Counted from the stretch's first letter, positions 10,612 to 21,353 are shown. The stretch is 64,000 nt of DNA from Thiotrichales bacterium (GCA_947478525.1 CANJVU010000006.1:36646-100645), one strand, 5' to 3'. Program-made: numbers and translations. Notes: generated from the sequence alone by a model not told the origin.

Positions 10612-10699
10612 GGAGAGATGTCCGAGTGGCTGAAGGAGCACGCCTGGAAAGTGTGTATACGGTAACGTATCGCGGGTTCGAATCCCGCTCTCTCCTCCA
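10612..10699 (+). tRNA. tRNA-Ser (anticodon GGA)
   Basis: The 88-nt type II tRNA has acceptor GGAGAGA/TCTCTCC, D arm TCCGAGTGGCTGAAGGA, anticodon loop around GGA (CCTGGAAAG), a long variable arm, T arm CGGGTTCGAATCCCG and an encoded CCA. It reads UCC/UCU serine codons. The base before CCA (position 73) is T, where bacterial serine tRNAs normally have G. Confidence 0.95.
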
Positions 10700-10710
10700 T
10701 AAATATAAAA

Positions 10711-10736
10711 AAGCCCACGCTTGTGGGCTTTTTTTA
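10711..10736 (+). terminator. Rho-independent terminator after tRNA-Ser
   Basis: AAGCCCAC and GTGGGCTT form an 8-bp stem with a GCTT loop, followed by a T-run. It ends the tRNA-Ser transcript 12 nt after the CCA. Confidence 0.9.
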
Positions 10737-10745
10737 TAAAAAACT

Positions 10746-10801
10746 CCCTTGAAATTCAAAACATCACCCCCACTTGACATGTGACGGTAGATGACTATGA
10801 T
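10746..10801 (+). promoter_or_regulatory. Dual heat-shock (sigma-32 type) and sigma-70 promoters of groESL
   Basis: CCCTTGAAA (10746-10754) followed after 13 nt by CCCCAC (10768-10773) fits the sigma-32 consensus. Overlapping it downstream is a sigma-70 pair, TTGACA (10774-10779) and TATGAT (10796-10801) with 16-nt spacing. There is no CIRCE inverted repeat in the leader. The same sigma-32 pattern precedes htpG in this window. Confidence 0.6.
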
Positions 10802-10866
10802 GAACGCTCAGCACATGGGTGCTCATTATTTTATTTACCTAACATCAATCAACTAAGGAGAGTCTT

Positions 10867-11154
10867 ATGAAAATTCGTCCCCTACACGACCGTGTATTGG
10901 TCCGTCGTGCTGAAGCCGAAGAAAAATCTGCTGGTGGTATCGTATTGCCAGGCGCCAAAGAAAAACCAGAAACGGGTGAAATCCTGGCTGTGGGCAATGG
11001 CAAAATTTTGGAAGATGGCAGTGTGCGCAAACTTGATGTTAAAAAAGGCGACAAAATCGTTTTTGGTAAATATTCCGGTAGCGAAGTCAAAGTTGATGGC
11101 GAAACCTTATTGATGATGCGCGAAGAAGACATCATGGGCGTTATTGAAAAGTAA
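10867..11154 (+). CDS. groES: Co-chaperonin GroES
   Basis: Heptameric lid of the GroEL folding chamber. The 95-aa protein has the N-terminal [14 protein letters not shown], the mobile loop ([15 protein letters not shown]) at about 20-34 that contacts GroEL, and the C-terminal [25 protein letters not shown] lies 7-8 nt before the ATG. It is 30 nt upstream of groEL in the usual bicistronic operon. Confidence 0.99.
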   Translation: MKIRPLHDRVLVRRAEAEEKSAGGIVLPGAKEKPETGEILAVGNGKILEDGSVRKLDVKKGDKIVFGKYSGSEVKVDGETLLMMREEDIMGVIEK

Positions 11155-12831
<1,677 letters not shown>

Positions 12832-12843
12832 TTTCCCCCTTCA

Positions 12844-12878
12844 CACCCTAACTCTCCTCCGCAAGGGGTGAGGGAATC
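12844..12878. repeat. Dispersed intergenic repeat, copy 1
   Basis: The stretch beginning CACCCTAACTCTCC and ending GAGGGAATC lies between groEL and its terminator. It matches the stretch at 30369-30406 after fba: both have CACCCTAAC(T/C)CT, then TCCGCAAG, then GAGGGAATC. This resembles short palindromic intergenic repeats (REP/MITE-like) of gammaproteobacteria. Confidence 0.5.
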
Positions 12879-12881
12879 ACA

Positions 12882-12909
12882 AAAACCCCGCAGTTGCGGG
12901 GTTTTTTTG
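12882..12909. terminator. Bidirectional rho-independent terminator between groEL and uvrD
   Basis: CCCCGC and GCGGGG with an AGTT loop form the stem, with A-rich sequence upstream and seven Ts downstream. It should stop groESL on the plus strand and can serve uvrD from the other side. A nearly identical element follows the outer-membrane protein gene at 54947. Confidence 0.88.
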
Positions 12910-12930
12910 TGTGCCCGGCAGGGCGCGGAC

Positions 12931-15114
12931 TCACTCCTCATTGACTTGAATAAATTCCGGCAATAGCCATTTCATGTCGCCATTGCTGAAGCGAATCTGC
13001 AAACGCGCATGATCATTTTGGCCTTCGTAATTCACAATGACGCCTTCGCCAAATTTAGGGTGGCGGATGGGTTGTCCAACAAACCACGTTTTACCTTGAT
13101 GCGTGGTGCCATTGGCCATGGTATTGGTGCGTTTAGGTAGAAATGCAGCGGTATGGTTGGGTTGCAATACTGACGATTTCAACCGTACTTCGGTCAGGCA
13201 GTCTTTGGGGATTTCACGAATAAAGCGCGAAGGGCGGTGCGGTTTGTTTTCACCGTATAAGCGACGATACTCAGCATACGTTAATGTAAGATACTGCATG
13301 GCACGGGTGATGCCAACGTAGCATAAGCGACGTTCTTCAGACAGCCGTTTGGGGTCGTCGACGCTTAGCCGCGGTGGGAACAGTTCCTCTTCCATGCCAC
13401 TCATAAATACAATCGGAAATTCTAATCCTTTGGCAGAGTGTAGTGTCATCAATTGCACACTGTCTTGGAATTCAGGGGCTTGACCTTCGCCAGATTCTAA
13501 GGCGGCATGCGCCAAAAAAGCACTGAGATAAGGCGTGCTGTTGGCAATGGTTTCTTCCGGTACAAATTGTTTGGCAGCAGTGACCAACTCGGCCAGGTTA
13601 TCCAACCGGGTTTGTGCTTTTTCATGTGGTTCTTTGCGATAATGATCTGCCAGTTGGCTTAAGCGCAGGGTTTGATCGACAGTATATTCCAGCGTACTTT
13701 CGGTAGTGGCGGTTTTGATTTGTTCAAATAAATAAAAGAATCCACTCACAGAGCCAGTGGCTTTAGGGGGTAGGGCTTTTTGTTCAATCAGCGTTTGTGC
13801 CGCTTGCCATAACGAACAGTGGTGCGCACGCGCGGTATCGCGAATCAGGTCGACGCTGCGTTCGCCAATACCACGCACAGGGACATTGATGATGCGCTCA
13901 AAGGCGCCATCATCATGAGGATTGCCGATCAGGCGCAGATAAGCCATGGCGTCTTTGATTTCAGCGCGTTCAAAAAAGCGCTGACCGCCATAAACACGAT
14001 AAGGAATATTGGCTTGTAATAGTGCTTCTTCAATCACTCGCGATTGGGCGTTAGAGCGATATAAAATGGCGACGTCTTGCCGACGCGCGCCTTGGGTCAG
14101 ATGTTGTTGAATGCGTGAAACGATAAAACGCGCCTCATCGAGTTCATTAAAGCCAGCGTAGAGTTGGATGGGTGTGCCATCTTCGCCTGCCGTCCATAGC
14201 GTTTTACCCAGGCGATCGGTGTTAAGGTCAATCACTGCATTGGCAGCTTTCAGGATGGTTTTGGTGGAGCGATAATTTTGTTCCAGACGAATAATCGCAA
14301 TCGGTGCAAAATCTTTTTGCAGGCGATGCAAGTTTTCAATTTTGGCGCCGCGCCAGCCATAGATTGATTGGTCATCATCACCGACCGCCATTACATAATT
14401 ATTTTTCCCAGCCAGTAGTTTAACCCAGGCGTATTGTAGGTGGTTGGTATCCTGAAATTCATCAATCAGTAAGTGGCGAAAGCGCGATTGATAGTGCTCG
14501 CGCACGTCCAGGTTATCACGCAATAATTCAAAGCTGCGCAGCAATAATTCGGCAAAATCCACCAGGCCATTCTGTTGGCACAGTTGTTCGTAGGTTTGGT
14601 AAATTTTAATCCAAGTGGCCAGCTGTAGATCCTGATAACCATCGATTTGGTGCGAACGTTTAATGGCATCTTTTTGTTCGTTGATAAAATGTTGAATTGG
14701 TTTTGGGGGCCAATATTGCTCATCAAGGTTTAGTGTTTTTAACACCCGACGAATCAGCCGATATTGATCATCACTATCGAGGATTTGGAAACTTTCAGGT
14801 AGATTGGCTTGTTGGTAATGCAAGCGCAGCAGGCGGTGCGATAAACCATGAAATGTACCGACCCACATGCCCAGTGTCGAGATGCCGAATAAGTTCTCGA
14901 TACGCTCTCGCATTTCATGGGCGGCTTTGTTGGTAAAAGTAACCGCGAGAATTTGATTGGGAGCGAGGTGATATTGCTGCATCAAAAATGCCAGGCGATG
15001 TACCAGCACTCGAGTTTTGCCACTGCCAGCACCTGCCAGAATGAGTGCGTGTTGTTCTGGCAATGTGACCGCTTCACGTTGTTTTTCATTTAAGTGCTTT
15101 AAAATATCATGCAT
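12931..15114 (-). CDS. uvrD: DNA helicase II (UvrD, superfamily 1)
   Basis: 3'-5' helicase for nucleotide-excision and mismatch repair. The 727-aa protein has the Q-motif LNEKQREAVT, Walker A ILAGAGSGKTRVLVHR near 26-41, motif II LLIDEFQDTN near 220, motif III AVGDDDQSIYGWRGA near 245, motif IV/V (LMTLHSAKGLEFPIVFMSGMEEE near 560) and motif VI EERRLCYVGITRA near 600. A C-terminal Tudor-like extension (FGEGVIVNYEGQ) follows. Its start overlaps the preceding methyltransferase by 8 nt. UvrD is preferred to Rep or PcrA by the C-terminal region and Gram-negative context. Confidence 0.95.
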   Translation of the reverse strand: MHDILKHLNEKQREAVTLPEQHALILAGAGSGKTRVLVHRLAFLMQQYHLAPNQILAVTFTNKAAHEMRERIENLFGISTLGMWVGTFHGLSHRLLRLHYQQANLPESFQILDSDDQYRLIRRVLKTLNLDEQYWPPKPIQHFINEQKDAIKRSHQIDGYQDLQLATWIKIYQTYEQLCQQNGLVDFAELLLRSFELLRDNLDVREHYQSRFRHLLIDEFQDTNHLQYAWVKLLAGKNNYVMAVGDDDQSIYGWRGAKIENLHRLQKDFAPIAIIRLEQNYRSTKTILKAANAVIDLNTDRLGKTLWTAGEDGTPIQLYAGFNELDEARFIVSRIQQHLTQGARRQDVAILYRSNAQSRVIEEALLQANIPYRVYGGQRFFERAEIKDAMAYLRLIGNPHDDGAFERIINVPVRGIGERSVDLIRDTARAHHCSLWQAAQTLIEQKALPPKATGSVSGFFYLFEQIKTATTESTLEYTVDQTLRLSQLADHYRKEPHEKAQTRLDNLAELVTAAKQFVPEETIANSTPYLSAFLAHAALESGEGQAPEFQDSVQLMTLHSAKGLEFPIVFMSGMEEELFPPRLSVDDPKRLSEERRLCYVGITRAMQYLTLTYAEYRRLYGENKPHRPSRFIREIPKDCLTEVRLKSSVLQPNHTAAFLPKRTNTMANGTTHQGKTWFVGQPIRHPKFGEGVIVNYEGQNDHARLQIRFSNGDMKWLLPEFIQVNEE

Positions 15115-15733
15115 GTTTTTTTAGTGCCTCTTCAATTGCTGTTCTTGACCATAGCGCCATTTCTTTGGCAAATACATCTTCTTTAATCGTTGTTAATGGT
15201 TCTGGTAAATGAAACGGCGCCTGGCTTAAATTCACCGGCCTAAAAATTCCAACATCGGTGGTGGTGTTGGCACTCAATGGCGCGTGCGTATTATGCGTCA
15301 CCAGTAAGTATTTAAAGGGGCTTTTCAGTAGATTTTCTAAAAATTGCCAGAGCAATTCATTCGGTAGATAATGCACCACATCGCGGCAAATCACCAGTTG
15401 CGTATCGGGTAATATTTCGGTGACGATATCCAGTGTTTGAAACGACATGTTGGGTTGATCGGTAAAGCGTTGTTGATTCAGTGTTGTGAGGTCAGCAACA
15501 CATTCCACGCCGATATACGTGATGCCGGTTAAATCGAGATAACGAATTAAATTAGCATCACCACAGCCGGCATCGACGATGTGTTTGATCTGATAGTCAT
15601 GCAATAATTGTTGTAGATTTTGCCGTAAAACAGGGGTTAATTCATAGGCGCTATTGGGGCCTGAGCTGCCAGAAGCATTGCCCCAAAATTGGCGGTTGAA
15701 GTAATCGGTAAAAATGCGTGTATGGTCAGGCAT
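15107..15733 (-). CDS. Class I SAM-dependent methyltransferase, substrate unknown
   Basis: A 208-aa protein with the SAM-binding motif I HIVDAGCGDANLIRYLDL (near residue 60) and the post-I acidic YIGVEC. A region near 110 (LVICRDVVHYLPNELLWQFL) resembles motif IV of small-molecule or O-methyltransferases. I start it at the ATG at 15733, 4 nt after the stop of the upstream transporter; the longer frame to 15769 lies wholly inside that gene. It overlaps uvrD by 8 nt, so transporter-methyltransferase-uvrD is one operon. Substrate is not recognisable. Confidence 0.8.
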   Translation of the reverse strand: MPDHTRIFTDYFNRQFWGNASGSSGPNSAYELTPVLRQNLQQLLHDYQIKHIVDAGCGDANLIRYLDLTGITYIGVECVADLTTLNQQRFTDQPNMSFQTLDIVTEILPDTQLVICRDVVHYLPNELLWQFLENLLKSPFKYLLVTHNTHAPLSANTTTDVGIFRPVNLSQAPFHLPEPLTTIKEDVFAKEMALWSRTAIEEALKKHA

Positions 15734-15737
15734 TGCA

Positions 15738-17243
15738 TCAAGGTTGCTGCATATTACGCATTTTATCAATCGCTTTTGTCAGCGCTGTTTCCACATGTTT
15801 GATGTCGTGATTCAACTTTTGGATGTCGCGTTGTACATTGAGTAATGCGACTTCGGCGTCGGTCATAGTCTTTTGCAGGCCGCTGATGTCATCGAGCGAT
15901 TTACCTTTGGTTTCGTAACCCAGTACCGCAGTGAGAATAAAACCAAGCAAGCAGAGTATGCCTGCGACTGCCATGGTTTCAGGGATGCCAATGGCAATCA
16001 TTAATACCGGTACGCCAATACCACCCAACGCCGCACCGATTTTTCCGCAAGCGGAGGCAAAGCCGTGGCCTGTAGCGCGGATGTGTGTGGGGAATAACTC
16101 TGCAGGTAATAAGAAAGTGATTGGGTTGGGACCCATGTTAACCATCAGGTTGAATAAAATAAAGCCGGCAAATAACACCACGATATAAGCGGTATCGCCA
16201 CTGCCGCCAAAGAAGTGAGCCGATGCAATCAGGAAAAACCCAACCGCCATGCCGATAAATCCTACCGATTGCAGTTTAATTCTGCCCCAAGTATCGACCA
16301 GTAAAATGGCCACAAAGATGCCGACCACTAAAAAGATATCGGTGAACGCATCGCCTTTGATGGAGGCAATATCCTTGGTGATGTAGTCGGTATGGTGAGA
16401 AAAAGCCAACGTCGCCAGAATAATGGGTAAGAAAAAGTTAATACCGTAAAACACGATATCCATGATAAACCAGCTGCCGGCAGTGAGGATGGTGCGTTTG
16501 AGGTAACGTGGCGTAAATAAGTCGACGAATGAGGCTTCGGAAGACGCTGCAATCGCATCGATTTTAATTTTTTTACCGGTCATTTTGGAGGCGGCGGCAG
16601 AGGCTTTCTCCAAGTCGCCTTTATGAATCAACCAGCGCGTACTTTCTGGAAGTGTTAAGCGCAGCAGCATGATGATAATTGCAGGAATAACGGCAATTCC
16701 CAGCATAATGCGCCAAGCATTGACTTCAGGGTGAACCAAAATGATGATCAAGCCGGTCGCCGCTGCGGCGAGCATTCCCAATGCCTGGAAGCCGAAGCCA
16801 CTCACCAGCATTTTACCGCGCAGGCGTTTGGGCATGTTTTCCACAATATAGGTGGAGCTGACGGGGTAATCCGCGCCAATCCCGATGCCCAGTAAAAATC
16901 TAAATAAAATCAATGAGCTAACGTCCCATGCGAAGGCGGTACACGCAGCAAAAATTACAAAGAACAAGATGTTAAGCAGCAGCAAGATTTTGCGACCAAG
17001 TTTATCCGTCATGCGGCCAAATACCGTGGCACCTAAAATACAGCCGAACGGTGCTGCAGATACGATCAGCCCTTGTAAGTGATCACTGGGAGAAAATTGT
17101 TGGTTAATAAAAGGTAAAGCAATGGCAATGATGAACAAGTCAAAGCCGTCGAGGAAGATGCCCATGGCTGAGAGCGCCCACACGCGCCAATGCTCTTTGC
17201 TCAGTCTGGCATTATCTAACGCTCGCGTTGCTTCTATGGACAT
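15738..17243 (-). CDS. MFS transporter, sugar/phosphate:proton symporter-like, with C-terminal coiled coil
   Basis: The 501-aa inner-membrane protein has about 12 hydrophobic segments and the MFS loop motifs GRMTDKLGRKILL (about 76-88) and LPESTRWLIHKGDLEKA (near 200). The latter motif is typical of the sugar-transporter/PHS branch (metabolite:H+ symporters). GADYPVSSTYIVENMPKRLRGK (about 122-143) also fits the phosphate-permease-like group. The last 60 residues (LNVQRDIQKLNHDIKHVETAL) are a predicted coiled coil after the final membrane segment, unusual for MFS proteins. First gene of the operon with the methyltransferase and uvrD. Substrate unknown. Confidence 0.85.
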   Translation of the reverse strand: MSIEATRALDNARLSKEHWRVWALSAMGIFLDGFDLFIIAIALPFINQQFSPSDHLQGLIVSAAPFGCILGATVFGRMTDKLGRKILLLLNILFFVIFAACTAFAWDVSSLILFRFLLGIGIGADYPVSSTYIVENMPKRLRGKMLVSGFGFQALGMLAAAATGLIIILVHPEVNAWRIMLGIAVIPAIIIMLLRLTLPESTRWLIHKGDLEKASAAASKMTGKKIKIDAIAASSEASFVDLFTPRYLKRTILTAGSWFIMDIVFYGINFFLPIILATLAFSHHTDYITKDIASIKGDAFTDIFLVVGIFVAILLVDTWGRIKLQSVGFIGMAVGFFLIASAHFFGGSGDTAYIVVLFAGFILFNLMVNMGPNPITFLLPAELFPTHIRATGHGFASACGKIGAALGGIGVPVLMIAIGIPETMAVAGILCLLGFILTAVLGYETKGKSLDDISGLQKTMTDAEVALLNVQRDIQKLNHDIKHVETALTKAIDKMRNMQQP

Positions 17244-17316
17244 ATGGCCTCCAAAATTTGAGGTGAATTTCCCTGGCAGGAATATACAATAAACGAGGCG
17301 ATTTACCTAGTACTTT

Positions 17317-18375
17317 TTACAAAAATTGCTTCATATCATGAAACTGAAACCCCATTAAGGATTGATCATAATTTTTACCAAACGCAATGGCTTTAAACAG
17401 CTCGCCCATTAACGTTGGGTGTGTTAGGCGTCTTACTGCATAAGCCTGATCTTGCGCTTTTTCGCTAAAGCCACAGGCCGCTAAAAACATTGCTTGGGTG
17501 GTGTAACCACTTATCATTAAACCTTGATTCAGCGCCGTTTCTGCTAATGCGGTAAAATCGACGTGCGCAGTAATGTCTTGTTCACCTACATGAATAAAAG
17601 GGGTATCATGTGCCTGGTGTTGATAATGGCAGCGCAGGGTTCCGGTATTTCGATAAGGCGCATAATATTCTTTTTGTGCGTAGCCATAATCGATCAATAG
17701 TACGATGCCTTTTTGTAATGAATGCGTTTGTTGTGCCAACCACAGATCAATATCGAGCAACACTTCAGAGCAATAACCATCGGGTAATGCGCCAATATTG
17801 GCTTGAATCTGCTGTACGCGTTCAATTAATTTCGGATTGGTTTGATCTAGCATTTTTTCAATAAATTGACCTTGTTCACATGCTGCGCCCAACTCCCGAA
17901 TTTTTCCTTCTTCAATTTTAAAACGATGCACGGGTAGCGCGTCGATGATTTCATTGCCGACAATCACGCCATTGAAGGGTTGTGATAAGGGCTTATCAAT
18001 CCAAGAAACCAGAGGCAAGAGATCTGGCACTTGTTGCTGCAATTTTTGTTTTTGTTGCTGGCGTAACCACGGGCTGATTTCTAGGATGTAATAATGTTTC
18101 GGTAAACACCCAGCGCGCTGTAAATACTGCAGCATATCGGCTGCCATGGTGCCTAATCCTGCGCCTATTTCTACCATCACGGCATCTGGTACATCCTGAA
18201 TAACTTGCTGACATTGCGTGGCCACACACTGGTTGAAAATCGGTGACACTTCTGGCGCGGTGATAAAATCCCCTCGTGCACCGATTTTGGGCGTGGTGCT
18301 GGTGTAATAACCGGTGTCAGGGGCGTATAAAGCATAGTGCATAAATTCGGCGAAAGATATTGTCCCCGATTTCAT
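17317..18375 (-). CDS. MidA/NDUFAF7-family SAM-dependent methyltransferase
   Basis: The 352-aa protein belongs to the COG1565 family, whose mitochondrial member methylates a complex I subunit. Visible motifs are the N-terminal ISFAEFMHYALYAPDTGYY, GARGDFITAPEVSPIF near 33-48, and the SAM motif VMVEIGAGLGTMAADMLQYL near 65-84, followed by GNEIIDALPVHRF near 140. The bacterial role is not established. The start shares its A with the artM stop (TAATG), so it is translated from the art operon mRNA, though a transport link is unlikely. Confidence 0.88.
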   Translation of the reverse strand: MKSGTISFAEFMHYALYAPDTGYYTSTTPKIGARGDFITAPEVSPIFNQCVATQCQQVIQDVPDAVMVEIGAGLGTMAADMLQYLQRAGCLPKHYYILEISPWLRQQQKQKLQQQVPDLLPLVSWIDKPLSQPFNGVIVGNEIIDALPVHRFKIEEGKIRELGAACEQGQFIEKMLDQTNPKLIERVQQIQANIGALPDGYCSEVLLDIDLWLAQQTHSLQKGIVLLIDYGYAQKEYYAPYRNTGTLRCHYQHQAHDTPFIHVGEQDITAHVDFTALAETALNQGLMISGYTTQAMFLAACGFSEKAQDQAYAVRRLTHPTLMGELFKAIAFGKNYDQSLMGFQFHDMKQFL

Positions 18376-19055
18376 TAAACCCTCACTCGCAAGCGCTGTT
18401 CCAATGCTCTAAAAATCCCTACAATAATCGCGTTTAACACCAAATATAACACCCCAGCGATCACCAGGCACGGGATGGTTTCGTAGGTGTTGGCGATGAC
18501 TTGTTGGGTCATGCCCATAATGTCCAATAGTGTGATGGTGCTGGCCAGTGTGGTGCTTTTTAAAATCATAATGACTTCGTTGGAATAGGCGGGAATGGCT
18601 TGTCTTAAGGCGCAGGGTAAAATAATCCGTACAAATGCCAAGCGCTGTGACATGCCCAATGCCAGGCAGGATTCCAGTTGGCCTTTGGGGATGGCCAGTA
18701 CGGCGCCTTTGAATAATTCAGACGCGTAGGCTGCGGTGTTGAGCGCCAATGCGATAATCGCGCAATTGTTGGCGCTGTTGAGCACGTCCCACAAAAATGA
18801 ATCTTTGATCCAGTTAAATTGGCCGCTGCCGTAGTAAATAATAAAAATCTGCACCAATAGCGGCGTGCCGCGAAATATAAAGACAAAGGTTTCCGCGGGA
18901 GCTTTTAAGTACCAACGTGGTGACAGTCGGCAGGCCATGATCAATAATGCCAGGGTAAAACCAATGATCAGTGAAATGATCAGCAGTTGCAGCGTAAGAT
19001 ACACGCCAGATAGCCATTGTGGCCAGTAGGAAAGTAAGGATAACCAGGTGTTCAT
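18375..19055 (-). CDS. artM: Arginine-type ABC transporter permease ArtM
   Basis: Inner-membrane permease of a polar amino acid importer. The 226-aa protein has about five hydrophobic segments, starting at GVYLTLQLLIISLIIGFTLA, and the EAA loop (ELFKGAVLAIPKGQLESCLALG, about 115-136) that contacts the ATPase. It partners ArtQ. The gene order artP-binding protein-artQ-artM matches E. coli artPIQM, supporting arginine, but specificity is inferred. Confidence 0.88.
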   Translation of the reverse strand: MNTWLSLLSYWPQWLSGVYLTLQLLIISLIIGFTLALLIMACRLSPRWYLKAPAETFVFIFRGTPLLVQIFIIYYGSGQFNWIKDSFLWDVLNSANNCAIIALALNTAAYASELFKGAVLAIPKGQLESCLALGMSQRLAFVRIILPCALRQAIPAYSNEVIMILKSTTLASTITLLDIMGMTQQVIANTYETIPCLVIAGVLYLVLNAIIVGIFRALEQRLRVRV

Positions 19056-19059
19056 TGCA

Positions 19060-19713
19060 TTATCCTTTTATTTGTCGACGTTGCAGGCCGTTAATGGCAA
19101 ATTGCGACACGCTGGTAAACACCAAATAAATCAACCCTGCGATGCAGAAAAAATCAAACGGTTTGCTGGTTTGTGCCGAGGCGGTATGAGCGACATCCAT
19201 GATATCCGCCAGGCCAATCAATGAAACCAAGGCGCTGTCTTTCAGTAACACCAACCAGAGATTGCTTAAGCCAGGCAAAGCAAAACGCCACATCTGCGGC
19301 AACATGATGCGCCTTAAAATATAGGCGCGGCTTAAGCCCAAGGCTAATGCCGATTCAAACTGACCTTTGGGAATGGCTTGGTAGGCGCCGCGCAGGGTTT
19401 GTGCTGCATAAGCGGCAAAAATTAATCCCAGCGCCAGCACACCAGACATAAAGGCATTGACGTTGACGTAATGTCCCATTAATTCAGTCAATAAAATGGT
19501 GCTGCCGAAGTAAATCATAAACAGTACCAGCAATTCTGGCAGGCCGCGTAAGAAAGTGGTGATCACGACGAATAGGGCGCGCACCATAAACCACGGCGCC
19601 GATTCGCCAATGGTAAATACCAGGCTCAAACACATGCCCAGCAGCAGGGCGCAAAACGACACGGCCAGTGTCATTTCAGCGCCTTGCAGTAGTGGAGTGG
19701 CGTAAGCCCACAT
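19060..19713 (-). CDS. artQ: Arginine-type ABC transporter permease ArtQ
   Basis: The 217-aa His/Glu/Gln/Arg/opine-family permease starts with LLQGAEMTLAVSFCALLLGM. The EAA loop TLRGAYQAIPKGQFESALALGL sits at about 107-128. It lies 3 nt after the binding-protein gene and 4 nt before artM, so the unit is translationally tight. It forms the membrane channel with ArtM. Confidence 0.88.
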   Translation of the reverse strand: MWAYATPLLQGAEMTLAVSFCALLLGMCLSLVFTIGESAPWFMVRALFVVITTFLRGLPELLVLFMIYFGSTILLTELMGHYVNVNAFMSGVLALGLIFAAYAAQTLRGAYQAIPKGQFESALALGLSRAYILRRIMLPQMWRFALPGLSNLWLVLLKDSALVSLIGLADIMDVAHTASAQTSKPFDFFCIAGLIYLVFTSVSQFAINGLQRRQIKG

Positions 19714-19716
19714 GGG

Positions 19717-20463
19717 TTATGGCTTCCCGAAATATTGAGTTTGCAGTTTTGCCAACGTACCATTTTTCTTGAGTGCATCAATCGCTTGATTGAGTTCATT
19801 GACCAATGCGGTATTACCTTTCTGTACGGCGTAACCATTGCCGCTGCCAAAGAACGCAGGGTCAGTGATTTGCTTGATGATGCTCATGCCAGAATTGGGG
19901 TGGTCTTGCATCCACAATACCGCAACAGGCGTATCCAAAAATGCTGCGTTCAAACGGCCGCTCTGCAAATCGAGCAGCGCTTGCATATCACTGGCGTAAG
20001 GCTTAATGGTAGCGGTCGTGCCGTATTTGGCCTGCATGTATTTTTGGAAGGTGGTACCCACCTGCACGCCGACGATTTTACCGGTTAAGTTGTCGCCAAG
20101 ATGTGAGGAAGTCATCGCTACAATTGCGGAGGTGTTGTTGTAGTAAGGTTCAGAAAAGCTCACCACTTTTTCCCGCGCTTTGGTGATGCCCATGCCGCCA
20201 AACAACACATCATACTTGCCGATCTGTAGGCTGGGAATCAAGCTGTCCCACGGTGCATTAACTAAAGTACAGGTGGCGTGCATTTGTGCACACACGGCGC
20301 GTGTCAGGTCGGCATCAAAACCCACCATGTTGCCAGCAGGTGTCATCGACACAAACGGTGGATAAGTGGCTTCGGTAGCAAACGTCAGGGTTTGTGCGGC
20401 ATAACTGGTCAGGGCGGCAGTGGCCAGACTGAATATTAATAAAATCTTGATGGCGAGTTTCAT
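19717..20463 (-). CDS. artJ: Periplasmic amino-acid binding protein of the Art transporter
   Basis: The 248-aa secreted solute-binding protein has the signal peptide MKLAIKILLIFSLATAALTSYA, cleaved near residue 22. The SBP family 3 pattern TLTFATEATYPPFVSMTPAG...MVGFDADLTRAV follows, with GGMGITKAREKVVSFSEPYY around 90-109. It has no lipobox and so is soluble in the periplasm. ATGA overlap with artP. The name ArtJ rather than ArtI is a convention, not resolved by eye. Confidence 0.87.
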   Translation of the reverse strand: MKLAIKILLIFSLATAALTSYAAQTLTFATEATYPPFVSMTPAGNMVGFDADLTRAVCAQMHATCTLVNAPWDSLIPSLQIGKYDVLFGGMGITKAREKVVSFSEPYYNNTSAIVAMTSSHLGDNLTGKIVGVQVGTTFQKYMQAKYGTTATIKPYASDMQALLDLQSGRLNAAFLDTPVAVLWMQDHPNSGMSIIKQITDPAFFGSGNGYAVQKGNTALVNELNQAIDALKKNGTLAKLQTQYFGKP

Positions 20464-21257
20464 GCTGTTTCTCCTAGCGTGGTGGAAGGGGTGTGGGACA
20501 GGGCGGTTAAAAATTTTTGTAATCGTTCGGTACTCGGGGTTGATAAAATATCCACCGTGCCGGATTCCAGAATATGGCCTTTTTCCAAAAATACGGCATG
20601 CGTGGCGACTTTTTTAGCAAAACCAATTTCGTGGGTAACAATTAACATGGTCATGCCTGATTTAGCTAAATTGACCATAACATTTAAGACTTCGTTGACG
20701 TTCTCTGGGTCGAGTGCGGAAGTGGGTTCATCAAATAACATTAAGGTCGGTTTCATCATCAACGCCCGGGCAATCGCTGCCCGTTGTTGTTGGCCGCCGG
20801 ATAAGCTGATCGGATGGGCATTGATTTTGTCAGACAAGCCGACGGTTTTTAATAATGCTTTGGCTTGTTCAATCGCTGCTTTTTTGGGGAGTTTTAACAC
20901 TTTCATCGGTGCTTCGATGAGGTTTTGTAATACCGTACGATGCGGCCACAGATTAAATTGCTGAAACACCATGCCAACCTGACTGCGTAATGCCAGCAGC
21001 TTATCCGACGGAATAGATTTTGCGCCAAATTGAAACGTCAACTCTGCGAATTGAATAGTGCCTTGGTCAGGGGGTTCGAGTTGGTTAACACAACGCAACA
21101 GCGTGCTTTTGCCAGAACCACTGCTGCCCAGTAATACAATGACATTACCGGTTTCAGCGGTTAAAGAAACATTTTTTAATACTGGGTTATCGCCAAACGA
21201 TTTGCTGAGGTTGGTGATGGTTAATATAGGCATGGGATCAAGCTTTTTGTGTGTCAT
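20460..21257 (-). CDS. artP: Arginine-type ABC transporter ATPase ArtP
   Basis: The 265-aa ATPase energises the Art permeases. Walker A VLLGSSGSGKSTLLRCV lies near 31-47, the Q-loop in VGMVFQQFNLWPHRTV near 92, the signature LSGGQQQRAAIARAL near 147-161, and Walker B TLMLFDEPTSALDPEN after it. The start may be the internal ATG at 21233 (MPILTITNLSKSF), which gives the usual family N-terminus. It is first in the art operon and overlaps the binding protein by ATGA. Confidence 0.92.
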   Translation of the reverse strand: MTHKKLDPMPILTITNLSKSFGDNPVLKNVSLTAETGNVIVLLGSSGSGKSTLLRCVNQLEPPDQGTIQFAELTFQFGAKSIPSDKLLALRSQVGMVFQQFNLWPHRTVLQNLIEAPMKVLKLPKKAAIEQAKALLKTVGLSDKINAHPISLSGGQQQRAAIARALMMKPTLMLFDEPTSALDPENVNEVLNVMVNLAKSGMTMLIVTHEIGFAKKVATHAVFLEKGHILESGTVDILSTPSTERLQKFLTALSHTPSTTLGETA

Positions 21258-21353
21258 TATGTTATCTTAACGTAACTGGATTATGAAGAATACTGCAATG
21301 ATTTTATTAGGTGATCAATTTTTTTGATCATAGAAATGAAAGAGGATCTTATC

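Noticed and set aside
10445..10780. Minus-strand frame of 111 codons with an RERDSNPR-type motif
   Set aside because: It is the antisense of tRNA-Ser, its terminator and the transporter 3' end; such 'ERDSNPR' proteins are a well-known false prediction over tRNA-Ser genes.
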